From Achromobacter anxifer (GTDB taxonomy: Bacteria > Pseudomonadota > Gammaproteobacteria > Burkholderiales > Burkholderiaceae_B): a stretch of DNA of 64,000 bases. The translations under genes and the position numbers were made by a program. The notes under the pieces were generated by a model. That model was not told the DNA's origin. It was given only the letters and a program-made list of their open reading frames with translations, and searched no databases. The stretch lies in the NCBI RefSeq assembly GCF_903652925.1, contig NZ_CAHLAR010000002.1:372001-436000 (forward strand), read 5' to 3'. Below are positions 43,789 through 52,658 of the stretch, one piece after another (the first letter of the stretch is position 1; every line of letters begins with the position of its first letter).

Positions 43789-44556
43789 ATGAACTCACCC
43801 TTACCCAACCGTTTCCGGCAACGCATCCTGGCGCGCGAACGGCTCATCGGATTCTGGATGTGCATGTCCAGCCACATCACGGCCGAGCTCGTGGGGCTGG
43901 CCAATTTCGACTGGCTGCTCCTGGACGGCGAGCATTCGCCCAACGAGGTGCCGATGTTCCTGCAGCAACTGCAGGCCTTGCAAGGCAGCGCCAGCGCCGC
44001 CGTGGGCCGGCCGTCCTGGAACGATCCGGTGGAGATCAAGCGATTGCTGGACATCGGCTTCTACAACCTGCTGATTCCGTTCATCGAATCCGAGGAAGAC
44101 GCGCGCCGCGCGGTGGCGGCCACGCGCTATCCGCCGCAGGGCATGCGCGGCGTGGCGGGCGCGCAGCGCAGCAACCGTTACGGCACGGTGCCGGACTACC
44201 TGCACACCATCAACGACAACATCTGCGTGCTGCTGCAGATAGAAAGCCGTCCGGGCATCGATGCCGTGGACGAGATCGCGTCGGTGGAGGGCGTGGACGG
44301 CGTGTTCATCGGACCGTCCGACCTGGCAGCGGCGCTGGGCCATATCGGCAACCCGGGCCATCCTGAAGTCCAGGAAGCCATCCGCCACCTGTACCAGCGG
44401 GTGTCGGCCCAGGGCAAGGCCGTGGGCATCCTGGCGCCGGTGCACGCGGACGCGCGGCGCTACCTGGACATGGGCATGCACTTCGTGGCGGTGGGCACCG
44501 ACCTGGGCGTGTTCAAGCAGGCCACCTTCGCATTGCGCGAAGCGTTCCCGACCTGA
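43789..44556 (+). CDS. HpcH/HpaI-family aldolase (2-dehydro-3-deoxyglucarate aldolase-like)
   Basis: 255 residues, class II aldolase. Blocks match the family: G-F-W-M-C-M-S-S, L-L-L-D-G-E-H-S-P-N-E, G-R-P-S-W-N-D, the metal-binding Q-I-E-S and F-I-G-P-S-D-L-A. It would cleave a 2-keto-3-deoxy sugar acid to pyruvate plus an aldehyde. A T8 run lies upstream. Last gene of the sugar-acid run; convergent with lysA. Similar in sequence to hpaI at 24139. Confidence 0.87.
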   Translation: MNSPLPNRFRQRILARERLIGFWMCMSSHITAELVGLANFDWLLLDGEHSPNEVPMFLQQLQALQGSASAAVGRPSWNDPVEIKRLLDIGFYNLLIPFIESEEDARRAVAATRYPPQGMRGVAGAQRSNRYGTVPDYLHTINDNICVLLQIESRPGIDAVDEIASVEGVDGVFIGPSDLAAALGHIGNPGHPEVQEAIRHLYQRVSAQGKAVGILAPVHADARRYLDMGMHFVAVGTDLGVFKQATFALREAFPT

Positions 44557-44649
44557 TCGCCCGCGCCCGGCGCCTTGGGCTCCTGGCGCGATTCGCCGCT
44601 GGGGCGGATTGGCGCTGGCCTCAGGCGCGCCTGCGCCCGAGGCCGGGGA

Positions 44650-45885
44650 TCACAGGTCTTCCAGCGCCAGCAGTTCGCGCACCGTCTGACGGCGGCGGAT
44701 CAGGCGGGCCTCGCCCTGGTCCAGCAGCACTTCGGGCGCCAGCGGACGGCTGTTGTAGTTCGAGGACATGGACGAGCCATAGGCGCCCGCCTCATGGAAC
44801 ACCAGGAAGTCGCCGATGCGCGGCCGCGGCAGCAACTGGTCGGACACCACGCCGCCGGCATCCTGAGTGAACACGTCGCCTGATTCGCACAGCGGGCCGG
44901 CCACCGCGATGCGGGTCTCTTCCGCGCCCTGTGGCCGGCTGCCGTCGGGCGCATGCACCGAGATGCGGTGATAGCTGCCGTACATGGCGGGGCGCATCAG
45001 GTCATTGAAACCGGCGTCGACCAGCGCAAAGTCGCGCTCGGGCCGGCGGTTGATAGCATGCACTTCGGCCACCAGGGCGCCGGCCTCGGCGACCAGGAAG
45101 CGGCCCGGTTCGATTTCCAGCCGGATCTCGTGTCCCAGGCGCTCGGCGATGCGGCGGCGCGCCGCGTCCCATTGTTCAAAGTAGTGATCGCAGTCGATGC
45201 GGGCGTCGCCTTCCCGGTAGGGGATGGACAGGCCGCCGCCGGCCGAGATGGCTTCGATGTCGTGGTCCAGCGAGGCCACCACGTCGACCATGGCATCGCA
45301 GACGCTGGACAGGTGGGCGTAATCCACGCCCGAGCCGATGTGCATGTGGATGCCGACCAGCTTCAGGCCGTGGCGGCGCACGATGGACATGGCTTCGGGC
45401 ACGTCGCCGATCCAGATGCCGTGCTTGCTTTGCGGGCCGCCGGTATTGGTCTTGTTGCTATGGCCGTGGCCGAAGCCGGGGTTGATGCGCAGCCAGACGC
45501 GGTGGCCGGGCGAGGCCTGGCCGACGCGGGCCAACATGTCCAGGGAGCCGGCGTTGACGGTGATGCCGTGCTTGAGCACGGTGGCCAGGGTGGAGTGGTC
45601 GATCAGGTCCGCCGTGAAGACGATGCCTTCGGGCTCGCCCTGGGGCTGGAAGCCCGCCGCCAGGCTGCGTTCGATCTCGCCCAGGGACACTGCATCCACC
45701 ACGGCGCCTTCGGCGCGCATCAGGCGCAGGATGTGCAGGTTGGAGCAGGCTTTCTGCGCATAGCGGATAGTGTCGAAGCGGCGCAGTTGCGCGATGCGTT
45801 CGCGGATGACGGCGGCGTCGTAGACCCACAGCGGGGTGCCGTGCTCGGCGGCGAGTTGGGTAAGTTGGCGTGGATCGAATGCCAT
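44650..45885 (-). CDS. lysA: Diaminopimelate decarboxylase
   Basis: 411 residues, PLP enzyme of fold III. It decarboxylates meso-diaminopimelate to lysine. The PLP lysine is K45 in A-Q-K-A-C-S-N. H-M-H-I-G-S-G, E-P-G-R-F-L-V and C-E-S-G-D-V-F follow. Divergent from a LysR-type gene with a short gap, as in the E. coli lysA-lysR pair. Confidence 0.92.
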   Translation of the reverse strand: MAFDPRQLTQLAAEHGTPLWVYDAAVIRERIAQLRRFDTIRYAQKACSNLHILRLMRAEGAVVDAVSLGEIERSLAAGFQPQGEPEGIVFTADLIDHSTLATVLKHGITVNAGSLDMLARVGQASPGHRVWLRINPGFGHGHSNKTNTGGPQSKHGIWIGDVPEAMSIVRRHGLKLVGIHMHIGSGVDYAHLSSVCDAMVDVVASLDHDIEAISAGGGLSIPYREGDARIDCDHYFEQWDAARRRIAERLGHEIRLEIEPGRFLVAEAGALVAEVHAINRRPERDFALVDAGFNDLMRPAMYGSYHRISVHAPDGSRPQGAEETRIAVAGPLCESGDVFTQDAGGVVSDQLLPRPRIGDFLVFHEAGAYGSSMSSNYNSRPLAPEVLLDQGEARLIRRRQTVRELLALEDL

Positions 45886-45968
45886 GGCGGGCGCAACCTG
45901 AAGGGAATGAAAACAAGGCGGCATGATGCCCGGCTTCGGCCATCCAGTAAAATGCTTTGATTTCCTTC

Positions 45969-45985
45969 ATCAATTCATTCTTGAT
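45969..45985. promoter_or_regulatory. Inverted repeat between lysA and lysR
   Basis: ATCAA (45969-45973) and TTGAT (45981-45985) around a seven-base spacer, in the lysA-lysR divergent gap. This fits a LysR box of the T-N11-A kind. Binding is inferred. Confidence 0.45.
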
Positions 45986-45997
45986 ATGGGGTGGGCG

Positions 45998-46912
45998 ATG
46001 CTGACGCACCGGCATATCGAAGTCTTCCGCGCAGTCATGATCGCCGGCAGCGTCACCAAGGCCGCCGAGCTGCTGGGTTCGTCCCAGCCCACCGTGAGCC
46101 GCGAGCTGGCGCGCCTGGAGCAGGGCATAGGTTTTGCGCTGTTCGACCGGGTGGCGGGGCGGCTGCGCCCGACCATGCCGGGCCTGGCGCTGTTCGACGA
46201 GGTCCGCCAGTCCTATGCCGGCCTGGAGCGGGTAGCGTCGGCCGCCGCGCGCTTGCGGGCCTTCAAGGGCGGGCAGTTATCGGTGATCGCCTTGCCGGTT
46301 TTTTCGCATTCCATCCTGCCCGATGCGTTCCGCCGTTTCCACGACCGCCATCCTGGCGTGAGCCTGGCCGTGGAGACACAGGAGTCGCCCTTCCTGGAGG
46401 AATGGCTGAGCGCGCAGCGCTATGACCTGGGCCTGACCGAGCACGATGCGGCGCCGGCCGGCACGCGAGTCGAGCTGCTGCTGGAGGTGGACGAGGTGTG
46501 CGTGCTGCCCGACGGTCATGCGCTGCTGGCCAAGCCGAAGATCGAACTGGCGGACTTCGAAGGCCATGCCTTCGTCAGCCTGTCGTCCAGCGATCCCTAC
46601 CGCATCCAGCTCGACGAGGCGTTCGCCGCGGCGGGCGTGCTGCGGCGTTCCATCGTCGAAAGCCCCACCGCCGTTTCCGTCTGCACTTTCGTGCGCCAGG
46701 GGCTGGGACTGGCCATCGTCAACCCGCTGACGGCCCTGGACTTCGTGGGGCGGGGCCTGCACATCCGCCCCTTGACGCGTTCGTTCCCGTTCCGGGTCAG
46801 CGTGGTGTTCCCGGAGCATCGGCCGGGCAATCCAATGGTCGGCGCGTTGATGGAATCGCTGCGCGAGGCCGCAGGGGCGGCGCAGGAACTTCTGGCGTCC
46901 AGCCTGGATTAG
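45998..46912 (+). CDS. lysR: LysR-type regulator, probable lysA activator
   Basis: 304 residues. The winged helix is at 1-60 (M-L-T-H-R-H-I-E-V-F-R-A-V-M, then S-Q-P-T-V-S-R-E-L-A-R-L-E). ATG 45998 matches the E. coli LysR start style; an upstream in-frame ATG at 45986 exists. It ends overlapping the catalase-like gene stop on the other strand by three bases. Divergent position to lysA makes LysR, activator of lysA under lysine limitation, the best guess. Confidence 0.8.
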   Translation: MLTHRHIEVFRAVMIAGSVTKAAELLGSSQPTVSRELARLEQGIGFALFDRVAGRLRPTMPGLALFDEVRQSYAGLERVASAAARLRAFKGGQLSVIALPVFSHSILPDAFRRFHDRHPGVSLAVETQESPFLEEWLSAQRYDLGLTEHDAAPAGTRVELLLEVDEVCVLPDGHALLAKPKIELADFEGHAFVSLSSSDPYRIQLDEAFAAAGVLRRSIVESPTAVSVCTFVRQGLGLAIVNPLTALDFVGRGLHIRPLTRSFPFRVSVVFPEHRPGNPMVGALMESLREAAGAAQELLASSLD

Positions 46913-47808
46913 GCAGCGCCGCGCAGCCGCCGCTCGGCCGCTATCCGGTAGGCGTGCAAGCGCGCGGCCAGCAGCGGATCGCCTGCAAACGCCATGCCGG
47001 CCGGCAGGACGGACGGATCGAACGCCAGGGTGCGCTGAGCGTCCTGATCCGGCGCGATGCGTTCCAGGATCAGGTATCCCAGGAGCATGGGGCTGCCGTG
47101 TCCGGGCCAGGCAGCGGACAGGTCGTCCGTCGCGCCTTGTTCTGGCGCTGGCGTGAACGCCAGTTCCAGCGCTACCGGGCCTGCCTCCATGGCGTGGCGC
47201 AAGGCTTCGTCCATGCAGTTCCGGCCGGTCAGGGCCTTGTGTGCGCCTTCCGCGTTCCTGCCCCGGATCGTCAGCCTGCCGGTTCGCGTCTGGCCATCCG
47301 CAGCCGTCAGGCGGTAGGGATGAAGCATGTGGTAGCTGCGGGAGGCGTAGCCCGTGGGCAAGGCGTCTTGCCGCAGTTGGTCGTAGCGTTGCGCCGCCGG
47401 ATTGGCCGCCAGATGGGCTTGGAGCGACTCGGGGGCCGTGTGCTGCGCGTTCAATGCCTGTATGAAGGCAAGAAACGTCTGGGGGTCGCGCGCGGGGAAG
47501 CCTTCGAGCGTATGGCCGACGAGCACCAGCTGGGAATGCTGCCCGATGCGCACGGCCAGGCCGCGCGGCTCGGCCTGCGGACTGTCCTGGCGTATCCGCG
47601 GGTCGGGGCCGGAGTCCGAAAAGCGGGCGATGAGCGGCTGCTCCGCGTCGTCGAACAGGGGCGCAGCGCAGAGTTGCGACGCCTGCGGCACGCCAAGAAA
47701 CCTGCCTTCGACAAGCAGGCCGCGCGCGTGATTGACGCGACAGCCCGGCGGGACATCCGCGCCCGCATGCAGCGCGTCGACCAGCTTTGCGGCGATGGGA
47801 TCTTGCAT
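46909..47808 (-). CDS. Small catalase-family protein (SrpA-like), no signal peptide
   Basis: 299 residues, the short form of the catalase fold. The distal catalytic histidine is H27 in C-R-V-N-H-A-R-G. A-R-F-S-D-S-G-P-D and E-P-R-G-L-A-V-R-I follow, and the proximal haem tyrosine is Y287 with R283 (R-L-H-A-Y), as the R-x3-Y pair in catalases. These small proteins act as haem peroxidases or catalases. No signal peptide is visible, unlike several SrpA relatives. Convergent with lysR. Confidence 0.82.
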   Translation of the reverse strand: MQDPIAAKLVDALHAGADVPPGCRVNHARGLLVEGRFLGVPQASQLCAAPLFDDAEQPLIARFSDSGPDPRIRQDSPQAEPRGLAVRIGQHSQLVLVGHTLEGFPARDPQTFLAFIQALNAQHTAPESLQAHLAANPAAQRYDQLRQDALPTGYASRSYHMLHPYRLTAADGQTRTGRLTIRGRNAEGAHKALTGRNCMDEALRHAMEAGPVALELAFTPAPEQGATDDLSAAWPGHGSPMLLGYLILERIAPDQDAQRTLAFDPSVLPAGMAFAGDPLLAARLHAYRIAAERRLRGAA

Positions 47809-47850
47809 GGTCGTCTCCTTTTTTCTAGTTAGTGCGCCGGCCTATCCGTG

Positions 47851-49323
47851 CTACCCGAGGCCGGGCCTGAGCGCGATGTGCTTGTATTCGATGAAGTCTT
47901 CCAGCGCTGCCAGGCCGTTCAGGCGGCCGAGGCCGGACTGCTTGAAGCCGCCTTCCTCGGTGCCGTCGTAGACCTTGGCCCAGTCGTTGATCCACACCGA
48001 GCCGGCATCGATCGCCTGCGCCACGCGCAGCGCCCGGTCCATGTCGCGGGTCCAGACGCTGGCGGCCAGGCCGTACTCGTTGTCGTTGGCCAGCCGGACA
48101 GCCTCGGCCTCTTCATTGAAGCGCTGGATCGTCAGCACCGGGCCAAAGGTTTCCTGCTGCACGATGGCCAGGCCGTTGTCGGAGACTTCCAGCAGCGTGG
48201 GCCGGTAGAAGGCGCCGCTGGCCAAGGGGCCGGTCGTGACGGGGCCGCCGCGTTCGGCGACCCTGGCGCCGGACGCTATCGCCGTTTCCACGGCGCGGTC
48301 GACCCGTTCGACGTTGGCGCGGTCGATCAGCGGCCCCATGTCGCTGGCGGGGTCCGCGGCCGGGCCGACCTTGACCTGCCGCAGCCGGTGAGCCAGCCCG
48401 TCGCGGACGGCTTCGTAGATGCCGTCCTGCGCCAGCAGCCGCGAACCGGTCATGCAGAATTGGCCGCTGAAGACGGTCAGCGCTTTTTCCAGCACGGGCA
48501 GCGCGACGTCCAGGTCCGCGTCGTCGAACAGGACCATGGGCGTCTTGCCGCCGAGCTCCATGCCGAAGCGCTTGAGGTGCCGGGCGCCGGCGCTGCTGAT
48601 TGCGCGGCCCGTCCGGGTCGATCCGGTGAAGCTGACGACGGGAACGTCGGGAGACTCCACCAGATAGGCGGAGCCTTCCGGGCCGCTTTCGAAGAACAGG
48701 TTGATCACGCCGTCCGGGAGATCCTCGGCCTCGGCCATGATTTCGGCCATGAGGCTGGCGGTTTGCGCCACCTGTCCGGGCAGCTTGATCACGGCGGTGC
48801 ACCCTGCGGCGAGGGCCGACGCCAGGGAGCGGATCGTCAGCACGACGGGCGAGTTCCAGGGCGCGATCACGGCCGCCACGCCCATGGGCTGGCGCAGGAC
48901 CACGGAGAGGTTGCCTGGCCTGGGCCGGAGCGCCCGGCCGCTTTCGAGCAGGGCCGTGGCGGCCGCGTAGCGCAGCTTGCTGGGAACCATGTCGAGCTCA
49001 AATTCGGCCTCTGCCTTGATCTTGCCGTTTTCGAGGGAGAGGATGGCCTGCAGCCTGGCGCGGTTGCGCTCGAAGGCGCGCGCCAACTGTTCCAGCACGC
49101 GGGCGCGCAGCGCCTGGTCATGCGCCCATGGGGTCTTGCGGAAGGCCTGCGACGCGGCCGCGACGGCGGATCTGGCGGCCGCCAGGCCATTGTCGGGATA
49201 GCGGCCGATGACCTGGTAAGCGGCGGGGTCGATGGAGTCCTTCAACGCGCCCTCGGCGCGCTGGATGCCGTTGATCCAGTTGAAGGCCTTGCGGTTCTGG
49301 CTGCCGGCGATGGCGTGGCTCAT
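47851..49323 (-). CDS. Aldehyde dehydrogenase
   Basis: 490 residues. Active-site glutamate in M-E-L-G-G-K-T-P-M-V-L-F and nucleophilic cysteine in S-G-Q-F-C-M-T-G-S-R. A-P-W-N-S-P-V-V forms the cofactor region. The ATG overlaps the GMC oxidoreductase stop as ATGA, so it is co-translated. It most likely oxidises the aldehyde made by that oxidoreductase from an imported or aromatic alcohol. Confidence 0.9.
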   Translation of the reverse strand: MSHAIAGSQNRKAFNWINGIQRAEGALKDSIDPAAYQVIGRYPDNGLAAARSAVAAASQAFRKTPWAHDQALRARVLEQLARAFERNRARLQAILSLENGKIKAEAEFELDMVPSKLRYAAATALLESGRALRPRPGNLSVVLRQPMGVAAVIAPWNSPVVLTIRSLASALAAGCTAVIKLPGQVAQTASLMAEIMAEAEDLPDGVINLFFESGPEGSAYLVESPDVPVVSFTGSTRTGRAISSAGARHLKRFGMELGGKTPMVLFDDADLDVALPVLEKALTVFSGQFCMTGSRLLAQDGIYEAVRDGLAHRLRQVKVGPAADPASDMGPLIDRANVERVDRAVETAIASGARVAERGGPVTTGPLASGAFYRPTLLEVSDNGLAIVQQETFGPVLTIQRFNEEAEAVRLANDNEYGLAASVWTRDMDRALRVAQAIDAGSVWINDWAKVYDGTEEGGFKQSGLGRLNGLAALEDFIEYKHIALRPGLG

Positions 49324-50882
49324 GGCTGGGCCTCCGGTTGCCTGATCCAGTGGCTGATGCGTTCGGCCAGCATGACCACGGTGGGGTTGGTGGCGACGGA
49401 AGGCACGTCCGGAAAGCTGGAGGCATCGGCCACCCGCAGGTTCGGGATCCCGCGGACGCGGCCCTGGTAATCCGTCACCGCGTCCGGATCGTCGTTACCG
49501 CCCATGGGGGCGGTGGACGTGGGGTGATGGTAGATGTCGAGCGCCGTCGGCAGGGCGGCTTCCAGCGCCGCGGGGTCGGTCACGGTCGGCCCAGGAACGA
49601 GTTCCTGGGCAATGATCTCGGATAGCGGGCCCTGGCTCGCTATCCGGCGGATCAGCTGGATGCCTTCGACCATCAGCTCGCGGTCCTGCGCCGACCCGAG
49701 GATATTCAGGTCGATGAGCGGGGCTGTCCGAGGATCGCGATCCACAAGCTTGAGCGTGCCGGTGGATCGGGGCCGGGTCAGCGCCAGCGCCAGCATGAAG
49801 ATCGCGCCGGTGGGAGAGTCGGCGGGATCGCCGTAATGCACGGCGCTGACGTGCAGATCGCCGTCGCCCGGTCCGCCCTGCGATGAGCGGGTCCACAGGA
49901 TCGCGCCCACCGGGGGGATGGGCAGGCCCAGCCGTTCGGGGTGCGCCGCCCAGACGGTGAAGAAGAAGGGGTGTTCCTGCAGGCGCCTGCCGACGGGCAG
50001 ATCGGCCGCGACGGGGATGTCCAGCGCCTGGAGGTCGGCCGCGGGGCCGACGCCGGAGCGCAGCAGGATGGCCGCCGATCCGTACGCGCCGGCCGACAGC
50101 ACGATCTGGCCTGCGGCCAGGCGCGAGCCGTCGGCCAGGATCACGGCCCGGGCCCGGCCGTTGTCGATTTCGACGCGGTCCGCCAGCGTTTCGCTGCGGA
50201 TGGTCAGGTTCGGGCGCGCCCTGACAGCGTCCGACAGATAGGTCATGCCGGTGTTCAGCCGCTGCCCCATGCGGTTGTTCATGGGGTAGGGGCCGACGCC
50301 GAATGGCGCATCGCTGTTGAAGTCCTGCACCCTGGGGTGTCCGGCCATCTGGGCCGAGACCAGGAAGGCGCGCTGCATGTCCGAGATTTCGTCGTCCTGC
50401 AGCTGGTGCACGGGTTCGGGGCCGGCGCGGCCGTGGCATTGGTCCGCTCCCGAGGCGGTCCATTCGCTGCCCCGGAAGAACGGCAGGGCGTCGGCGAGGG
50501 TCCAGTGCGGCAGGCCGGCGCGGGTCCAGCGTTCGAAATCCGCGGCGGGCGCTCGCATCCAGACGCCGGCGTTCACCGCCGAGGAGCCGCCCAGCACCTT
50601 GCCGCGCGGCACCGCAAACGATTTTCCGCCCCAGCCGGGCTGCGATGCGTATCCCCAATCATGTTCGGCATCGCCGCCGATGACGGTCTGGGCGCGCACG
50701 GCGTCCGGATAGGCGTGCGGCGGATAGGCCCGGCCGGCTTCGATCAGCAGCACGCGGCGCGACGCGTCCTCGCTGAGGCGGCTGGCCAGCACGGCGCCCG
50801 CCGAACCGCCGCCGACCACGATGATGTCGAAGGCAGTTTGTTCGTGCCCGGAGTCTGAAGGGTGGTTTGGTCCTATTTTCAT
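49320..50882 (-). CDS. GMC-family FAD oxidoreductase (choline/alcohol dehydrogenase-like)
   Basis: 520 residues. FAD-binding D-I-I-V-V-G-G-G-S-A-G-A-V-L-A at about 18-32, then the GMC signature G-S-S-A-V-N-A-G-V-W. The catalytic histidine lies in Y-H-H-P-T-S-T-A-P-M-G and the C-terminal N-P-T-V-V-M-L-A-E. ATG 50882 is chosen because the GMC fold begins soon after; earlier ATGs at 50912 and 51050 open the frame. Coupled to the aldehyde dehydrogenase. Confidence 0.87.
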   Translation of the reverse strand: MKIGPNHPSDSGHEQTAFDIIVVGGGSAGAVLASRLSEDASRRVLLIEAGRAYPPHAYPDAVRAQTVIGGDAEHDWGYASQPGWGGKSFAVPRGKVLGGSSAVNAGVWMRAPAADFERWTRAGLPHWTLADALPFFRGSEWTASGADQCHGRAGPEPVHQLQDDEISDMQRAFLVSAQMAGHPRVQDFNSDAPFGVGPYPMNNRMGQRLNTGMTYLSDAVRARPNLTIRSETLADRVEIDNGRARAVILADGSRLAAGQIVLSAGAYGSAAILLRSGVGPAADLQALDIPVAADLPVGRRLQEHPFFFTVWAAHPERLGLPIPPVGAILWTRSSQGGPGDGDLHVSAVHYGDPADSPTGAIFMLALALTRPRSTGTLKLVDRDPRTAPLIDLNILGSAQDRELMVEGIQLIRRIASQGPLSEIIAQELVPGPTVTDPAALEAALPTALDIYHHPTSTAPMGGNDDPDAVTDYQGRVRGIPNLRVADASSFPDVPSVATNPTVVMLAERISHWIRQPEAQP

Positions 50883-51050
50883 ATCGGCTTCGACCAGAAA
50901 AGATGCGTTCATGCCAAGATTGGCTCGAAGCGCAGTGGCGGCTGGCTGGTTGGGGGCCAGGTGCAAGCCGTCGATCGCGCGCTTGCATGCATCATTCATC
51001 GGCATCGTCGCGGGCGGAAGATGGGTGCCCGTCTCTAGAATCGAGAACAT

Positions 51051-51959
51051 ATGTCCGGAATCGCTTCGATCGAATCCTTCAGCGGCCTGGTGGCCTTTGC
51101 AGCCACGGTGGAGTCAGGCAGTTTTGCCGCGGCGGGGCGCAAGCTGGGTCTGTCGGCTTCCGCGGCGGGCAAGGCGGTCGAAAGGCTGGAGCTCAGGCTG
51201 GGCGTGCGGTTGCTGCATCGCACGACGCGCTCGTTGGCTCCTACCGGGGAAGGCGAGGTCCTGTACCAGTACGTCGCCCGGATCCTGAAGGACCTCCAGG
51301 AGGCGGAACGGGAATTGCACCTGATCCAGAATGCGCCGCGCGGCCGTCTGAAGATCAGCGTGCCCACGGTCATGGGACGCCGGATAGTCTTGCCGGCATT
51401 CAACGACTTCCACGCGCTCTTTCCGGAAATACTCGTCGATATCAACCTTGACGACCTGATCGTCGACGTGGTCGAGGAGGGATACGACCTCGTGTTGCGC
51501 CTGGGCGAACTGGAGGATTCAGGATTGCAGGCCCGCCGTGTTGGCCCGCACGCCTTCATGACTTGCGCCTCGCCGGCCTATCTGGCGCCGCGCGGCACAC
51601 CCCGGACCCCAGCGGACCTCGCTGAGCATTGCTGTATCCACTACCGGTTTCCGACCACCGGAAGGTTGGAGGCCTGGGCGTTCAAGGGCGAACCGCCCGC
51701 CAGGGCGCTCAAGCCTTCCAGCATATTGAACGACGGCGAAGCCCTGGCGTCGGCGGCGATTGGCGGACTGGGAATCGTCCAGGTGCCGCGCTACCTGGTC
51801 AAGGATGATGTGGCGGTGGGGCGGCTGTTGCCCGTGCTTGAGGACTACACGGAAAACCGTGGCAGCGTGTCCCTGCTGTGGCCGCCCAGGTCGGCGGAAG
51901 TCGCCCGGGTGCGGGTGTTCATCGACTTCTTTGCCGAGCGGATCGCGGCGCAGTTGTAG
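51051..51959 (+). CDS. LysR-family transcriptional regulator (divergent from the GMC/ALDH pair)
   Basis: 302 residues. N-terminal winged helix (I-E-S-F-S-G-L-V-A-F-A-A-T-V-E-S-G-S-F-A-A-A, then S-A-S-A-A-G-K-A-V-E-R-L-E). The arrangement and effector domain resemble the CrgA/DsdC-like group of LysR proteins. Divergent from the GMC/aldehyde dehydrogenase operon, which it probably activates. Confidence 0.87.
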   Translation: MSGIASIESFSGLVAFAATVESGSFAAAGRKLGLSASAAGKAVERLELRLGVRLLHRTTRSLAPTGEGEVLYQYVARILKDLQEAERELHLIQNAPRGRLKISVPTVMGRRIVLPAFNDFHALFPEILVDINLDDLIVDVVEEGYDLVLRLGELEDSGLQARRVGPHAFMTCASPAYLAPRGTPRTPADLAEHCCIHYRFPTTGRLEAWAFKGEPPARALKPSSILNDGEALASAAIGGLGIVQVPRYLVKDDVAVGRLLPVLEDYTENRGSVSLLWPPRSAEVARVRVFIDFFAERIAAQL

Positions 51960-52057
51960 GAGTCCCTGGCTGGTGGTCAGCAGGCGGCCTGTTGCTGGCA
52001 CGCGGGTGGCCCATAGGTGGCCCTTGTAAGCGCCTCTGGTTGGCGCTCGGAAACGCA

Positions 52058-52085
52058 AAAAAGGATGCCCGTGGGCATCCTTTTT
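52058..52085. terminator. Bidirectional terminator between lysR-type gene and rpsT
   Basis: AAAAAGGATGCCC pairs with GGGCATCCTTTTT across two bases (effective loop about six), with A-run and T-run on opposite sides. It serves the LysR gene (+) and rpsT (-). Confidence 0.85.
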
Positions 52086-52131
52086 CATTTGCCGTATTCG
52101 TGACGCCCTGAAAACAGGGCGGCAGAATGGC

Positions 52132-52395
52132 TTAGGCCAGCGCCTTGATGGCGGCAGCCAGGCGGCTCTTGTGGCGAGCGGCCTTGTTCTTGTGGATGAT
52201 GTTCTTGTCGGCCACGCGATCGATCACGCTGGAGGCCTTCTGGAACACTTCGCCAGCCGCAGCCTTGTCGCCAGCGGCGATGGATTGGCGAACGCGCTTG
52301 ATGGCGGTGCGCAGCATCGAGCGCAGGCTGGAATTATGCTTGTTGCGCTCAACGGATTGGCGAGCGCGCTTGCGGGCTTGGGCGGTATTGGCCAT
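52132..52395 (-). CDS. rpsT: 30S ribosomal protein S20
   Basis: 87 residues, basic and helical. The N-terminus [12 protein letters not shown] and the [12 protein letters not shown] segment are typical, and the protein ends A-A-I-K-A-L-A. The ATG at 52395 is used although the frame opens earlier, because S20 proteins start M-A-N. A good sigma-70 promoter lies upstream. Confidence 0.96.
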   Translation of the reverse strand: MANTAQARKRARQSVERNKHNSSLRSMLRTAIKRVRQSIAAGDKAAAGEVFQKASSVIDRVADKNIIHKNKAARHKSRLAAAIKALA

Positions 52396-52429
52396 GTTGC
52401 TATATAAGTTGAATTCGGCAAAGTCGAAC

Positions 52430-52457
52430 ATTGTAGCAAGTCCCTACGGGATTGCAA
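52430..52457 (-). promoter_or_regulatory. Sigma-70 promoter for rpsT
   Basis: On the minus strand TTGCAA (52457-52452) and TACAAT (52435-52430) are separated by 16 bases. The -10 element ends 34 bases before the rpsT ATG, a normal leader length. Confidence 0.65.
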
Positions 52458-52658
52458 GCTTTTAATGTCTAGTCAGCCGATGGAGCGCCCGTCAACCGGG
52501 CGGGGGGCGCTATGGGAAGATTCCCTGGGCTGGAGAGCCCTTGCGGAAGATCCTCATGGGAAGCCTTGAGGAAAGCCCGTGGCGCCTACTGGATAAAAAC
52601 ACCGTGATGAGTATACAACGAAGCCGGCCCCCGGCGGGTGCTTCGCAGGCGCGCGTTG

